From: Diphasiastrum complanatum
Taxonomy: Eukaryota; Streptophyta; Lycopodiopsida; Lycopodiales; Lycopodiaceae
Assembly (NCBI GenBank): GCA_029204225.1
Contig: CM055104.1
Coordinates: 46,246,986-46,310,985 of the forward strand
Reading direction: 5' to 3'
Length of the DNA stretch: 64,000 bases
In this document: piece after piece, positions 1 through 10,195 of the stretch
Numbering within the stretch: position 1 is the first letter of the stretch
Layout: each line of letters starts with the position of its first letter
Translations under genes and position numbers: made by a program
Notes under the pieces: generated by a model
Databases searched by the model: none
What the model saw: only the letters and a program-made list of their open reading frames with translations
What the model was told of the DNA's origin: nothing

Positions 1-1500
1 TGATGTCCGAATGGAGTTGCTTGCCCTGTTCTAGGGCTGCAATGCTGCCACATGCTTTTAGGAGAACAACATATGTGACAATGTCTGGCTGCACACCTTC
101 GTGTTTCATTCGCTCATACAGATCAAGAGCCTCCTTGCCAAGACCCTGCTGTGCATATCCTGCAATTATTGCTGTCCATGACACCAGGTCCTGTTCATGC
201 ATGTTGTTGAACACCTGACGTGCATCCTCTATGCGCCCACACTTAGCATACATGTCAACGAGGGTGCTCCCAACAATCACATCCGACTCAAATCCACTCT
301 TAATGATGTCTGAATGGAGCTTTTTGCCCTGTTCCAGTGCTGCAATGCTCGCACATGCTTTTAGGAGAACAACATATGTGACATTGTCAGGCTGCACACC
401 TTCCTCTTTCATTTGCTCATACAGATCAAGAGCCTCCTTGCCAAGCCCTTGCTGTGCATATCCTGAGATCATTGCATTCCATGACACCACCTCTCGTTCA
501 TGCATTCTGTCGAACACCTTGTGTGCATTTTCTATGCACCCACATTTTGCATACATGTCAACAAGGGTGCTCCCTAAGATCGCATCCAACTCAAAGCCCG
601 TTTCAACGATCTCCGAATGGAACTGCTTGCCCTGTTCCAGGGCTGCAACACTGGCACATGCTTTTAGAAGAACAACATATGTGACAATGCTGGGCTGCAC
701 ACCTTCCTGTTTCATTTGCTCATACAGATCAAGAGACTCTTTGCCAAGACCTTGGTCTGCGTATCCTGCAAACATTGCATTCCATGACACGATGTTTCGT
801 TCAGGCATGTTGTTGAACACACGACACGCATCCTCTACACGCCCACATTTTGCATACATGTCAACAAGGGTGCTCCCTATAATCACATCCAACTCAAAGC
901 CAATTTTAATGATGTCCACATGGAGCTGCTTGCCCTGTTCCAGGGCAGCAATGCTAGCACATGCTTGTAGGAGAACAATATATGTAACAATGTCAGGCTG
1001 CAAATCTTCCTGATTCATTTGCTCATACAGATCAAGGGCCTCCTTGCCAAGTCCCTGTTGTGCATATCCTGCAATAATTGCTGTCCATGACGCCACATCC
1101 GGTTCGTGCATGCTGTCAAACACCTTACGTGCATCCTCTATGCGACCACATTTTGCATACATGTCAACAAGCGTGCTCCCTACGATGACATCTGACTCGT
1201 ACCCACTTTCAATGATGTCTAAATGGAGTTGCTTGCCTTGTTCCAGGGCTGAGATCCTGGTGCATGCTTTTAGGACAACAACAAATGCGAACTTGTCCGG
1301 TGCTATGCCTGTCTGTTGCATTTGCTGAAAAAGATTGATAGCCTCCTCACCCTGTCTATGATTGGCATATGCAGAGATGATGGTAGTCCATGAAAATACA
1401 TTGCGTCTAGGCATTGAGTCAAACACTTTGCGTGCATCCAACACACTACCGCACTTGGCATACATGTTAACAAGGGTGTTTCCTAGGATCATGTTTGAAT
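1..1500 (-). repeat. 303-bp tandem modules inside the PPR gene
   Basis: The same coding segment recurs about every 303 bp. For example GGAGAACAACATATG (plus strand) or a close variant occurs near 61, 364, 667 and 970. Each unit encodes one P-L-S triplet. Units 1-4 are much more alike than typical PPR repeats, which points to recent unequal exchange or gene conversion within the gene. Confidence 0.85.
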
Positions 1501-1735
1501 CAAGTCGCTGTTGAACTATGAGAGCATGCACTTGCTTGCCCTCCGCCAGGGCTTTCCTTCTGGTGCACCCCTTCAGAAGGCAAGCATAGATGTTGATAGG
1601 AGCTTGAATATTTGCCTGAACCATAAGCTCCAGCATATGCAGTGCTTCTTTTAATCGTCCCTCCTGACAGAGTTTGCTCACATTTCCACCGTTGCCCAAG
1701 GAATTAGCTACCCTGCCTGCATCACAATGATTCAT
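1..1735 (-). CDS. PLS-class pentatricopeptide repeat protein, 5' part (partial)
   Basis: Reading the minus strand from an ATG at 1735 gives an uninterrupted frame of about 578 codons that leaves the window at base 1. After about 30 residues, PPR motifs follow in P-L-S order, with signatures such as NMYAKCGSVLDARKVFDSMP, SWTTIISAY and GKQLHSDI. About five PLS blocks of 101 residues are visible; the later ones are nearly identical. PPR proteins of this class bind organellar RNA, one base per repeat, and usually end in E/DYW domains that direct C-to-U editing; any such C terminus would lie left of the window. The bases before the ATG stay open and contain a pyrimidine-rich stretch ending in AG near 1743, so an upstream exon with the transit peptide is possible and the start is uncertain. 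Family call is certain; editing role is inference. Confidence 0.93.
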   Translation of the reverse strand, partial: MNHCDAGRVANSLGNGGNVSKLCQEGRLKEALHMLELMVQANIQAPINIYACLLKGCTRRKALAEGKQVHALIVQQRLDSNMILGNTLVNMYAKCGSVLDARKVFDSMPRRNVFSWTTIISAYANHRQGEEAINLFQQMQQTGIAPDKFAFVVVLKACTRISALEQGKQLHLDIIESGYESDVIVGSTLVDMYAKCGRIEDARKVFDSMHEPDVASWTAIIAGYAQQGLGKEALDLYEQMNQEDLQPDIVTYIVLLQACASIAALEQGKQLHVDIIKIGFELDVIIGSTLVDMYAKCGRVEDACRVFNNMPERNIVSWNAMFAGYADQGLGKESLDLYEQMKQEGVQPSIVTYVVLLKACASVAALEQGKQFHSEIVETGFELDAILGSTLVDMYAKCGCIENAHKVFDRMHEREVVSWNAMISGYAQQGLGKEALDLYEQMKEEGVQPDNVTYVVLLKACASIAALEQGKKLHSDIIKSGFESDVIVGSTLVDMYAKCGRIEDARQVFNNMHEQDLVSWTAIIAGYAQQGLGKEALDLYERMKHEGVQPDIVTYVVLLKACGSIAALEQGKQLHSDI

Positions 1736-2235
1736 ATAATGACTATAAAAAGAAACATGAAAAAGTCTCACACTGGAAATTTTGAAAGACCAGCAGAAAA
1801 GAAGAGATGCTGTGCTCTCAGCCTAGGTCTCCAAAAACCATACCATAATTTCAATCCACCACCAGATTGTGTCTGACCCACTGTCATAGTGGTCACCTTT
1901 GCTGTAGCACGGGGGTTGTTTAACCGACCTTCAATCCATAGACCCTCGTGTGTACTCTTATGTTCAAAGTCAGGGTACTTTTGATTTGTCTGCATAACAA
2001 TAAACACATAGATCGGCGGACATAACAGCATCAACTTGGAAAATTTGACCATAATAACCAATCAATCAGTCTCTTGTACCATAGTAGTACAAGAAAAAGT
2101 CCTTTCACAGGGCCCTAATTAAAAGCATTAGCCAAAGAAACCACTTAACAATTTTGGACATGACAACGAATTATTATTCTACAACAAATAATTCATAACT
2201 CATCTCATGAAACATCTAGCCATACAAAAATCTCA
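1736..2235. other. Upstream region of the PPR gene, no gene seen
   Basis: Short, low-quality reading frames only. This is the 5' flank of the PPR gene and may hold its 5' UTR, a first intron or a small upstream exon. No TATA box or conserved element could be assigned with confidence. Confidence 0.4.
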
Positions 2236-2352
2236 ATGAACTAGAAGCTCGAAGATATCTCATGACTCTGATAAGAGCCTTCCAATGTGCTACACCAGGA
2301 TTAGTCATAAACTGACTGAGAGAGGTGACTGCAAAAGCTAGATCATGGTGTA
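2236..2352 (-). pseudogene. Copia RT/RNase H junction fragment
   Basis: On the minus strand the segment reads DLAFAVTSLSQFMTNPG followed by VAHWKALIRVMRYLR. This is the conserved stretch between reverse transcriptase and RNase H of Ty1/copia polyproteins (pattern RPDLxxAV..LSQFM..P...HW.A..RVLRYL). Only about 39 codons remain and no flanking domain is recognisable. It is a relic in the opposite orientation to the copia fragment that follows, so the two are not one element. Confidence 0.7.
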
Positions 2353-2385
2353 CATAAGAGATCCTATAATAGAATGGAAAGTATA

Positions 2386-3797
2386 CTCAGAAGAAAAACC
2401 AACTCAAGCAAGCTAATCTCTCCAAAGAGATTGAAGAAGATTCTGTTGCAAGTGATGGAGAAGGATCACTTATGGTGTCCAGTTTTTCTTCATTACCTTT
2501 CAAGAAAGATGGAGCTTGGTACATAGACAATGGAGCCTCTTCACATATGTGCTGTTCAAAGGAGTCATTTGACTCAATCTTACCTTTCAAAGGACTCAAG
2601 AGATCTATTTACACAACTAATGATCATGAGTGTCCAATAGAAGAAATTGGCAACATTCCATTGAAACTTGCTTCTTCAAAAGTTCTTGCACTTTCTAATG
2701 TTCTTTTCATTCCAAAACTTACAAAGAGCTTAATTAGTGTGGGAAAGTTGCTTGATAATGGTTGTGTTGTAAAGTTCAACTCCAATACTTGTTTAATCAA
2801 GAGAAAATATGAGATCCTTGCTGATGGAACTAGATGTGGTGGAATTTTTAAGTTGAATTTTTATGAGAATGCAAACCTTTGTGAAGTTGTTTTGTTATCT
2901 AAGGAGGAGCTGTGGCATAGAAGGTTGGGACATCCTAACTTTACATCTATGTCTTCTATGGTTAAGAAGGAGAAGGCTATTGGTCTTCCAAAATCTCTTT
3001 CTAAAGATTTCAAGCCTTATGAGGCTTGTGCCATTGCAAAGTCACACAGAAAGCCATATCATAAGTCTTTTATAAAGACTACTTATCCATTGAAACTCAT
3101 ACATTCAGATGTACATTTTTCCTCTTCTAAAAGTATTGGTGGTGCAACATGTTTTGTCACCTTTATTGATGACTTTACTAGATACACTTGGTTGTATCTA
3201 CTTTCTTCAAAGGCTATGGTTTTTTATCACTTCCTTATCTTCAAAACTTATGTAGATAAACAATTTTCTTGCAAAGTTAAAGCTTTAAGATGCGATGGAG
3301 GAGGTGAATATATCTCCAACAAGTTTCATAATTATTGTGAAGGTGAAGGAATAAAGAGAGAATTTTCTTGTGCCTATTCTCCATCCCAAAATGGAGTAAC
3401 TGAGAGGAAAAACAGATCTTTATGTGAATGTGCTAAAGCAATTCGAGTAGCAGCTTCTTTGCCTATTGAATATTGGGGTGAAGCTATAAATTGTGCAAAC
3501 TATTTGTGCAATAGATTACCTCACAATGCTCTTGCTGGAAAAACACCTTTTGAAGTCTTGTTTCAGAAAAAACCTAAGGTAGATCACCTTAGAGTTTTTG
3601 GTTGTACTTGCTTTGTTAATATGCCCTTGGAAACAAGGAAAAGAGATTATCCTAATTCTGTTAAAGGGATCATGGTTGGATATGCATCTAACAAGAAAGC
3701 TCACAGGATCTATGTTCCCTCTACCTCAACTACAATTGAGAGTAGAGATGTGATATTCCATGAAGATCAAAAATACATTCTTGAGAAGGCCATGTAA
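2386..3797 (+). CDS. Ty1/copia polyprotein fragment: protease, GAG-pre-integrase, integrase
   Basis: An open frame (first ATG 2472, 441 codons; homology starts about 2386) encodes the middle of a copia polyprotein. The order is: aspartic protease active site WYIDNGASSHM; GAG-pre-integrase domain around ELWHRRLGHPNF; integrase core with its three acidic residues in HSDVHF, CDGGGEY and NGVTERKN; and the downstream RDVIFHED region. The zinc finger before the core looks damaged: the usual first Cys of the C-x2-C pair reads Tyr (KPYEACAIAKS). Gag, RT, RNase H and LTRs are missing and the frame stops at 3797, so this is a fragment, although it has no internal stop. Its protease end matches the nested element at 24.8-29.5 kb and the chimera at 10.2 kb, so all three share a family. 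Confidence 0.85.
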
Positions 3798-5343
3798 GTT
3801 GTTTGGATGGTATTATATTGAAAATCATATGCATCTTTGAATGATATTGTTTTCAATGACATTGTTTTCAGAGTTTGTCAATGTTTTCAAGGTCCCTATG
3901 TTTATTATAATGTACAAATCTTATTATTTGTAGGGTTCTACATTTGCAAATATTGGAGCTCGTTACACAATAGTATGAAATGTATTTTGCTAAACATAAA
4001 TGTACATGGGTATTTGGTCATGCAAGATATTTTCAATTTTGATTTTGTAATTTATATTTGTGGATTTGGTTCTAGAATTTTGTAAGTTGCATTTTAAGAC
4101 AAATGCACACATATGTCAAGGTATGTGTTAAACATTCTTCCGTAGTTCATGTTTGTTCGTATGTGTTCATTCTGGGTGCAACTAAATGTTCTTCTAGTTG
4201 TGTAGTTGATGACAATTCTTGGTCTTTTGATACGTGGTATGGGCACATGAATTTTGGCATTTTATCATCATATAATGGTATATGTTAAGACTTGCGATTT
4301 GAGCTTCTTCTTTGAGATTCAAGAGTTGGGTTTGGAAATTAAAGTAGTTTGATTCACAACCAATGCATGTGTCTATTGGAGTATCCTTTATCCGATCATA
4401 GTAATTTTCAATTGCAATGTCTTGCATGTGTGTGTGTTGTTATTATGAGAAGTTTCTTTTTTGTTAGTCTTGTAAGTCAATTCTTAATATCTGTGAATGT
4501 GCAGCACATTTCCTTATGTTGGGCTTTCAATTTTGCAACTATGGTTCATTGTGAGGCACCAGGTAAGTCATTGATTATTTGATGCAAAGCGACAATTTTT
4601 GCTCTCGTCCAAAAGTGGCGGCTTGCAATGTCTTTATATAAGGAATTCTTGTTTGGAATTTCGACACAACTATTTTTTTTTTAATATCAAAAGGTGGTGA
4701 GACGTGGCTTCTTTTTTTAGATTGTGAATGTGGTAGATGATGCTTGGAATTGCACACGAAATGTGTGTATTGGGATTTGAAAATAGCTGCTACATGTCAA
4801 GCGAATAAGTTTGGATGTTGTGTTGTTAAACTTTTTAAAGTGTGTAGCATTTTGGTTGTTTAATTGTATGTGGTAGCATGGTTTCGGATACAAAAGTAGC
4901 GCGCATTTGTTTGTTTTGCAAGAATAAATCTGGGGTGGATCTGTAAGCACAAGTAGTATAGGTATAAGTAGTTAATTCTTATTTATGCATATGAAATAAT
5001 TAGTGACTTTATAAGATGGTGGATAACATTTTTGTATACAAATTCCTCACTGCCCTATAGAAGAAGGGAACAAGGGAATTAAGCAGAAGGGTAGTCCTCT
5101 ACAATCTTCTAATGTCCTTGAGCCATGGTCTTCGGGGACAACCTCCTCCCCTACCAGTTCCTACTGCCCTTCTTTTAGGAGGACGAGGAGGAGGGACAAA
5201 GGTTGACAACCATGTTGTCTGCTTGGTATGAGTCATGAGAGGCGCATATCGCTACAACGTGCGAGATGGCACTAAAGGCACAAGGGGACTGATTGTGGTG
5301 CGTGGTGGCGATATGGAAATACTGGTGTATTGATACGACATGA
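3798..5343. other. AT-rich intergenic sequence, no gene seen
   Basis: T-rich on the plus strand with only short frames of biased composition (Phe, Cys, Val). No transposon domain, RNA gene or repeat was recognised. It separates the copia fragment ending at 3797 from the LTR starting at 5344. Confidence 0.5.
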
Positions 5344-6300
5344 TGTTGGAATTTAATCTAACTCCTACTCATCCCAACAGCCCTTCTTCATTCTCTCAAT
5401 TTTACTCTCTCAAATGAAGTTTGCAGAAAATGAACTGTTTTCCAATAGTCTGCATTTTTACTCAAGAATTTCCATAGGTGAAAAACTCCACACTGTCGCC
5501 TTTCCACCTTTTGCGACACTTGTGCTAAATCGTTTTTTAGGCAATTTCAGACACTTTCAAAAAAGCGACACTGCTTCGCGAAAAAGACAAAAAAGACGAC
5601 ACTTTGTAGAAATACACAAGATTCCAAGTACAGACTATCTACGTCCTCACGCAACAACTGTTCTAATTAGTCAGGTAGCGATCTTGTAAATGTAAAACTA
5701 GAATAATACAAGATCTTCCAGTTGCTATATATGTAAATGAGCGATTGAATTGAGGAGCATAAGATGATCAAGCAGAGATCAATTGACCAGGATGGGTCTT
5801 TCAGTAGCTGACTCGTTAGAGTTAGTGATTATATAGAGAGAGATATATTCAGAACTTTAGCAATTGATTTGAGTCTGTAAGTAGGATCACACGCTTATCA
5901 GTGCAATTGTATTGTGGTTTGATCCTTGTTTTTACAACATTATTATACGGATTCGCTACTGTTCTACATCTTTGTGTTCTTGTTGAATGGAAATAACTCT
6001 TACTCCTCTTACACAAATATCATTATAAGAGAAATGTATGGCTGTCTCTGACGCCAAAGTTATTTCTACATTCTCTTCATATTAGGTTATCAGAAATAGA
6101 GGATTTCATGGCTGTCTCAAACGCCTAATCGTTTCTGTGATCTCTCTTTCATGGCAGTCTAAGACTCCTACATTGATAATTTTATTTAACACAAGAACAG
6201 TTCGCAATCTTCGTTCTCTAAGTAATCCACAATCCTGTTAACGCAGTTATCATTGTTGTTTCATCATCATTGTCTTTCATCTGTTGGCATTCATCCAACA
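5344..6300 (+). repeat. 5' LTR of the copia element at 5.3-10.1 kb
   Basis: Starts TGTTGGAATTTAATC and ends CATCCAACA, with matching 6-bp terminal inverted repeats TGTTGG/CCAACA. Length is 957 bp. A primer binding site follows after 3 bases, which fixes the right end. Only one copy is present in the window. Confidence 0.85.
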
Positions 6301-6399
6301 GATTGGTATCAGAGCTGATAATTTCCATTTCACAAACCAACAAAAATGGTATCAGAGCCAACAAAAGTGGTATCAGATCCAACAAAATTGGTATCAAAG
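6295..6399 (+). repeat. Array repeating the LTR-end/PBS junction
   Basis: The 20-nt LTR-PBS junction (CCAACAGATTGGTATCAGAG, 6295-6314) is followed by three 21-nt copies at 6337-6357, 6358-6378 and 6379-6399, each CCAACAAAA plus one or two bases and then a GGTATCARAK-type core. The units abut exactly, so this is a true tandem array in the leader upstream of gag. Confidence 0.85.
6304..6315 (+). other. Primer binding site (initiator-Met tRNA)
   Basis: TGGTATCAGAGC is the standard plant LTR-retrotransposon minus-strand primer site, complementary to the 3' end of initiator Met tRNA. It lies 3 bases past the LTR end. Confidence 0.93.
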
Positions 6400-6511
6400 C
6401 CCTGGCTTATTGGATTACTAGAGTCCAAGATATAATAGAACCTAATATGTTCTTGTTTTTTCATAACTAGTTCATATTTTGTTTGTATTTTATCTCTACT
6501 TCTCGATTACA

Positions 6512-7140
6512 ATGGAAGGCTCAACCCTACAGATCCGCTTGATTAACAAGTTCAACGGAGATGATTTCCACATGTGGAAGTTCAAGATGAGGATGATCTT
6601 AATCAAGAAGGAGCTTTGGGGATACGTAAACGATTCAATAGCCAAACCGGCAGAACCTGAAATGCTCCTAGCATGGGAAACAAAGGATGGCAAAGCACTT
6701 GCCATCGTATCCTTGAATCTGAAAGACACTCAAATTGCTCATGTATCAAACAACACCACCTCCAAAGAAGCGTGGATATCCTAACAAGTATTTACAAGAC
6801 TTCATATGTATCGACTCATCTCTTTCTAAGGAATGGACAAAGGCACCTCAGTTAGTGATCATCTAAATGAGTCCAAATAGTTGCTGAATCAACTTGCTGC
6901 AATAGGTTATCCTATATCAGAAGAAGACTCAACGATGTCTCTTCTTGCCAGTCTTCCATCCTCCTATGGCAACCTATTATTGCTCTTGAGCAATACTCTT
7001 GCGCTGTCTCTTCAGAAGTTCACAACAAGCCTTTTGCAGAAAGAAGTCAGGAGAAAGAGCTTATCAATAACGAGTACCAAGTCAATGACATTGTACTAAG
7101 CAGCAGTCCAAGAAGAAGAACTTCAAGGACAAGAAGACAA
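6512..7140 (+). pseudogene. Copia gag (UBN2/DUF4219 type), broken
   Basis: The ATG at 6512 starts a copia gag with FNGDDFHMWKFKMRMIL and the conserved SKEAW motif. A stop at 6782 is followed by a continuation in another frame (HLFLRNGQRHLS, then LNQLAAIGYPISEEDSTMSL and LLASLPSSYGNLL). This matches the order of copia gag, in which DHL..F..L...L...G....DE......LP.SY follows. The frame ends in a Lys-rich stretch near 7140 where unrelated sequence begins. The CCHC zinc knuckle is absent. Confidence 0.8.
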
Positions 7141-7142
7141 AA

Positions 7143-7940
7143 AATTGCTCAATCTATCAATAAACACAAACCAGCCTTGCATGTTACCAATCTATAATGA
7201 CATGAGAAACAAGCTATAATTTGGATTCATATACAATCATGCTACATCAATAGAAATCCTCTCAAGGTTCCTAAAAAAAAATCAAAATTGAATCACTCCA
7301 ATTAGAAGCAATATTAACAAAAAATAACCCGGTGGAGATGCACTCTACCACTCTTCTTGCCAATATGCTTCAAACCAGAATTAGAGGATCCAAAACTCAA
7401 TTTCCCCATTGAGAGTTCCGCACACCAATCCGGGACATAAATCCACGTGCAACCGATTTGATGCAAAGCTTTTCTCCATCCCATCCAAAACCGCATTTTA
7501 GCCGAGCTCTGATACCAATGTAAAGACCACTAGTAAAAACTCCTAAGATGAGGATAGGAGAATACAATAGGAGACACTATGGAGCCAAACTGTCCAAAAC
7601 ATTGTTGCGTATTGAATAGGTAATGTTGCAAGTTACTAGTTTGAAAATTCCGTCAAAAAACTTAGTAGTTTTGATGATTTTAAAAAAGTGGGTCAAATTT
7701 TGATATTTTAAAATAAATCCAGCCAAAATATAGATGTTTTTGAAATAATCACATTAAATTTTGGATTTTAAATTTTTTATAACGTACAAAATTGAGATTG
7801 ATTTGTATTAACAATTTCATAAACAAGACTCTTAAAACAAATAATATACATTTCAAACAAACAAAAACCAATTGTATTTCAAACTTTTTGATGTACTTAA
7901 AATATGCCAAAATTTGGGATATTGTAATTCAAAATAGTAA
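7143..7940. mobile_element. Foreign insert or replacement inside the copia element
   Basis: Copia coding similarity stops near 7140 and resumes with integrase near 7945. The intervening 0.8 kb is AT-rich. At 7506-7517 it carries GCTCTGATACCA, the reverse complement of the Met primer site, immediately followed by TGTAAAGACC, a plausible LTR terminus. It therefore looks like the LTR-leader junction of a different, minus-strand LTR element. Protease and the gag zinc knuckle of the host element are missing, so this is a replacement or an insertion with deletion. Confidence 0.6.
7506..7517 (-). other. Primer binding site of a minus-strand element
   Basis: The reverse complement reads TGGTATCAGAGC, a perfect Met-type primer site. 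On the minus strand it directly follows a sequence ending GGTCTTTACA, then one T. That end would be the 3' end of a 5' LTR starting to the right. Confidence 0.75.
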
Positions 7941-7944
7941 ATGC

Positions 7945-10116
7945 AAACATAGTGACTTGTGTGGTCCTATGAGCGTACCTTCATTAGGTCAAGCTCTGTA
8001 TTTTATCACATTCATTAATGATTACTCCCGATTTGCTAGTGTAATGTTCATTAAGAACAAGTCAGAAGCATTTTGTTGCTTCAAAGACTTCAAGCGATAC
8101 GCTGAGAATCAAACTGGTCAGAGGATCAAGGCCCTATGGTATGATTCAGGGGGAGAGTTCTTGTCAAATGAGATGAAGGACTACCTATCTTCATGTGGCA
8201 TGCACCACTAGTTTACTATGAGCTACACTCAACAACAGAACGGAGTAGCAGAGTGGAAGAACCGCACACTGTTGGAAGCCGCACGATCCATGACAACAAA
8301 TTCGTATTTGTCTCAAACCTTTTGGGTAGAAGCTATCTCTACGGCTTGCTATCTGCAAAATTATTCTAGCACTAAAGCAGTTGATTTCAAGACACCGTTT
8401 GAAGGCTAGTGCGGTTACAAACCAAGTTTGAAACACTTGCGTGTCTTTGGATGTCTCTGCTATGCACAAGTGCCATTTGATTTGACGAAGAAGCTGGACC
8501 CAATAAGCTGTAAAAGCATCTTCATCGGCTATTCAACTTCACCCAAGTCATATCGTGTTTATGATGTGGTTACGGGCCAGATCTTAGTCAGTCATGATGT
8601 TGTCTTCCTTGAAGACAAATATTACGATTTCAAACAGAAGCAACCAATACAAGAGACTTCCATAGTAGCTCCACCTTCCAATGATAGGCTACGACCTACG
8701 ACTGTTCAAGCAACGGAGTTCGTCCCAACGACTCCACTTACCATCAATGGGCCTAGACCCACGATCGTTCAACAACAAAATACTACGGTCCCAGTCATTT
8801 ATCAAGGAGAATCGTCTGATCAAGCACCTGCAGTTCAAAGATCTGACAACGACAACAACCTGACCGATTCATCCCTCAGGATTTCAGTAGTCATGACGAA
8901 CCTACCACCGTAGCAGAAGCACTGTCAATGTCCAATGCAGACAAATGGAAAGTGGCCATGGATGCTATGTATCAATCTCTAATGAAGAACAAGACCTGGA
9001 GTCTTGTCATTCCTCCTATAGGTGTAAAGCGAATTGATTCTAAATGGATCTTTAAGCTGAAGCTTAAACCAGATGGATCTATATCCAAATGGAAAGCTAG
9101 ACTGGTAGTTAAAGGTTTTGAACAAGTATATGGGATAGACTACACTGAGACCTTCAGTCCAGTAGTAAAACATCAGTCTATTTGTACTCTATTGGCTATA
9201 TCTACTGCAGAAGATCTGGATATTCACCAGATGGACATCCAGATGGCATTCCTACACTGATACATACAAGAAGATGTCTACATCTATCAACCATAAGGTT
9301 ACATCCCTCAAGGCAAGGAGCATCTACTATGCAAATTGCATAAGGCATTATACGGTATGAAGCAAGCTCCAAGGGCTTGGTATGATAGAATAAATTGTTT
9401 CTTGTTGTAGCACGACTTTACCTCCTGCACCACAGATTCAAATGTGTATTTAAAACCAAAAGGGGCAAGCTATGTTATAATAGCATTATATGTTGATGAT
9501 TCCCTAATCATCAAACAATTCAAATTAGTTGCTACAAGAAACTAAGTCCTTAATGGAGATTCATAGAGATCGCGCGAGCAGAAAGATCACCATAAGCCAA
9601 CAATCCTACTTAATTAATGTACTTTATAGATAAGACATGGAGGATTGCAAGTCCATAGGCACTCCTATGGATCCAGGATGCAAGATATCCAAAGACATGT
9701 GCCCCAGAACAAAGGCAGATCAGCAAGAAATATGCAAGTACCCTTATCAGTCTATCATAGGTTCTCCCATGTACTCTATGATTTGCCCACGACCCGATCT
9801 AGCATATGCTGTAAGCACGTTGTTGCAATTCATGTCCAATCCAGGCCTACAACACTGGAAAGCTCTACAAAGAGTTCTGAAGTACATTCAATCCTCAAAG
9901 CACTATGCCTTAAGTTACAATGGAAATACAAAAGCTGCACTCTCTTTGATTACCTATTCTGATTCAGACTGGGTAGGAGACATAGATACCAGAAAATCCA
10001 CCTATGGCTACATTTTCTTTCTTGTAGGAGGACCCATTTCATGGAATAGCAGGAAGCAAAAATGCATTTCATTATCCTCTACGGAGTCAGAATATGTCAC
10101 AGCTACATGTTATTAA
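7945..10116 (+). pseudogene. Copia pol: integrase, reverse transcriptase, RNase H (broken)
   Basis: Integrase core residues are in HSDLCGP, YDSGGEFLS and QQNGVAEWKNRT (first two Asp and the Glu), with stops at about 8209 and 8407. The region ISHDVVFLEDKYY-like to 8650 is followed by a Thr/Pro-rich linker. RT spans about 8930-9600: [45 protein letters not shown] and the catalytic ALYVDDSL, with several stops. RNase H (9637-10116) has YSDSDWVGD and SLSSTESEY in an open frame of 159 codons and ends early after ATCY. This is pol of the element beginning at 5344. Confidence 0.85.
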
Positions 10117-10195
10117 TCAAGGATAAGTTATTAGGAATTAGGAATATCTGAATGTTATTGCTAACTAATAGACTACCTCCAGCAGATTCGGAAGC

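Larger units (their letters stand above)
5344..10116 (+). mobile_element. Ty1/copia retrotransposon, degraded, 3' LTR not found
   Basis: Order: 5' LTR (5344-6300), primer binding site (6304-6315), gag (6512-7140), a foreign insertion or replacement (about 7143-7940), then integrase, RT and RNase H (7945-10116). The gag zinc knuckle and protease are missing where the foreign segment sits. Stops and frameshifts occur in gag, integrase and RT, so the copy cannot be autonomous. No sequence resembling the 5' LTR follows RNase H; an unrelated gag on the minus strand begins within 100 bp. The 5-bp left flank is CATGA, but without a 3' LTR the target duplication cannot be tested. Confidence 0.85.

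Noticed and set aside
231-1013. Long plus-strand frame of 260 codons
   Set aside because: It is the antisense shadow of the PPR gene; its repetitive peptide follows the 303-bp modules.
2387-2599. Minus-strand frame of 70 codons
   Set aside because: Antisense shadow of the copia protease region.
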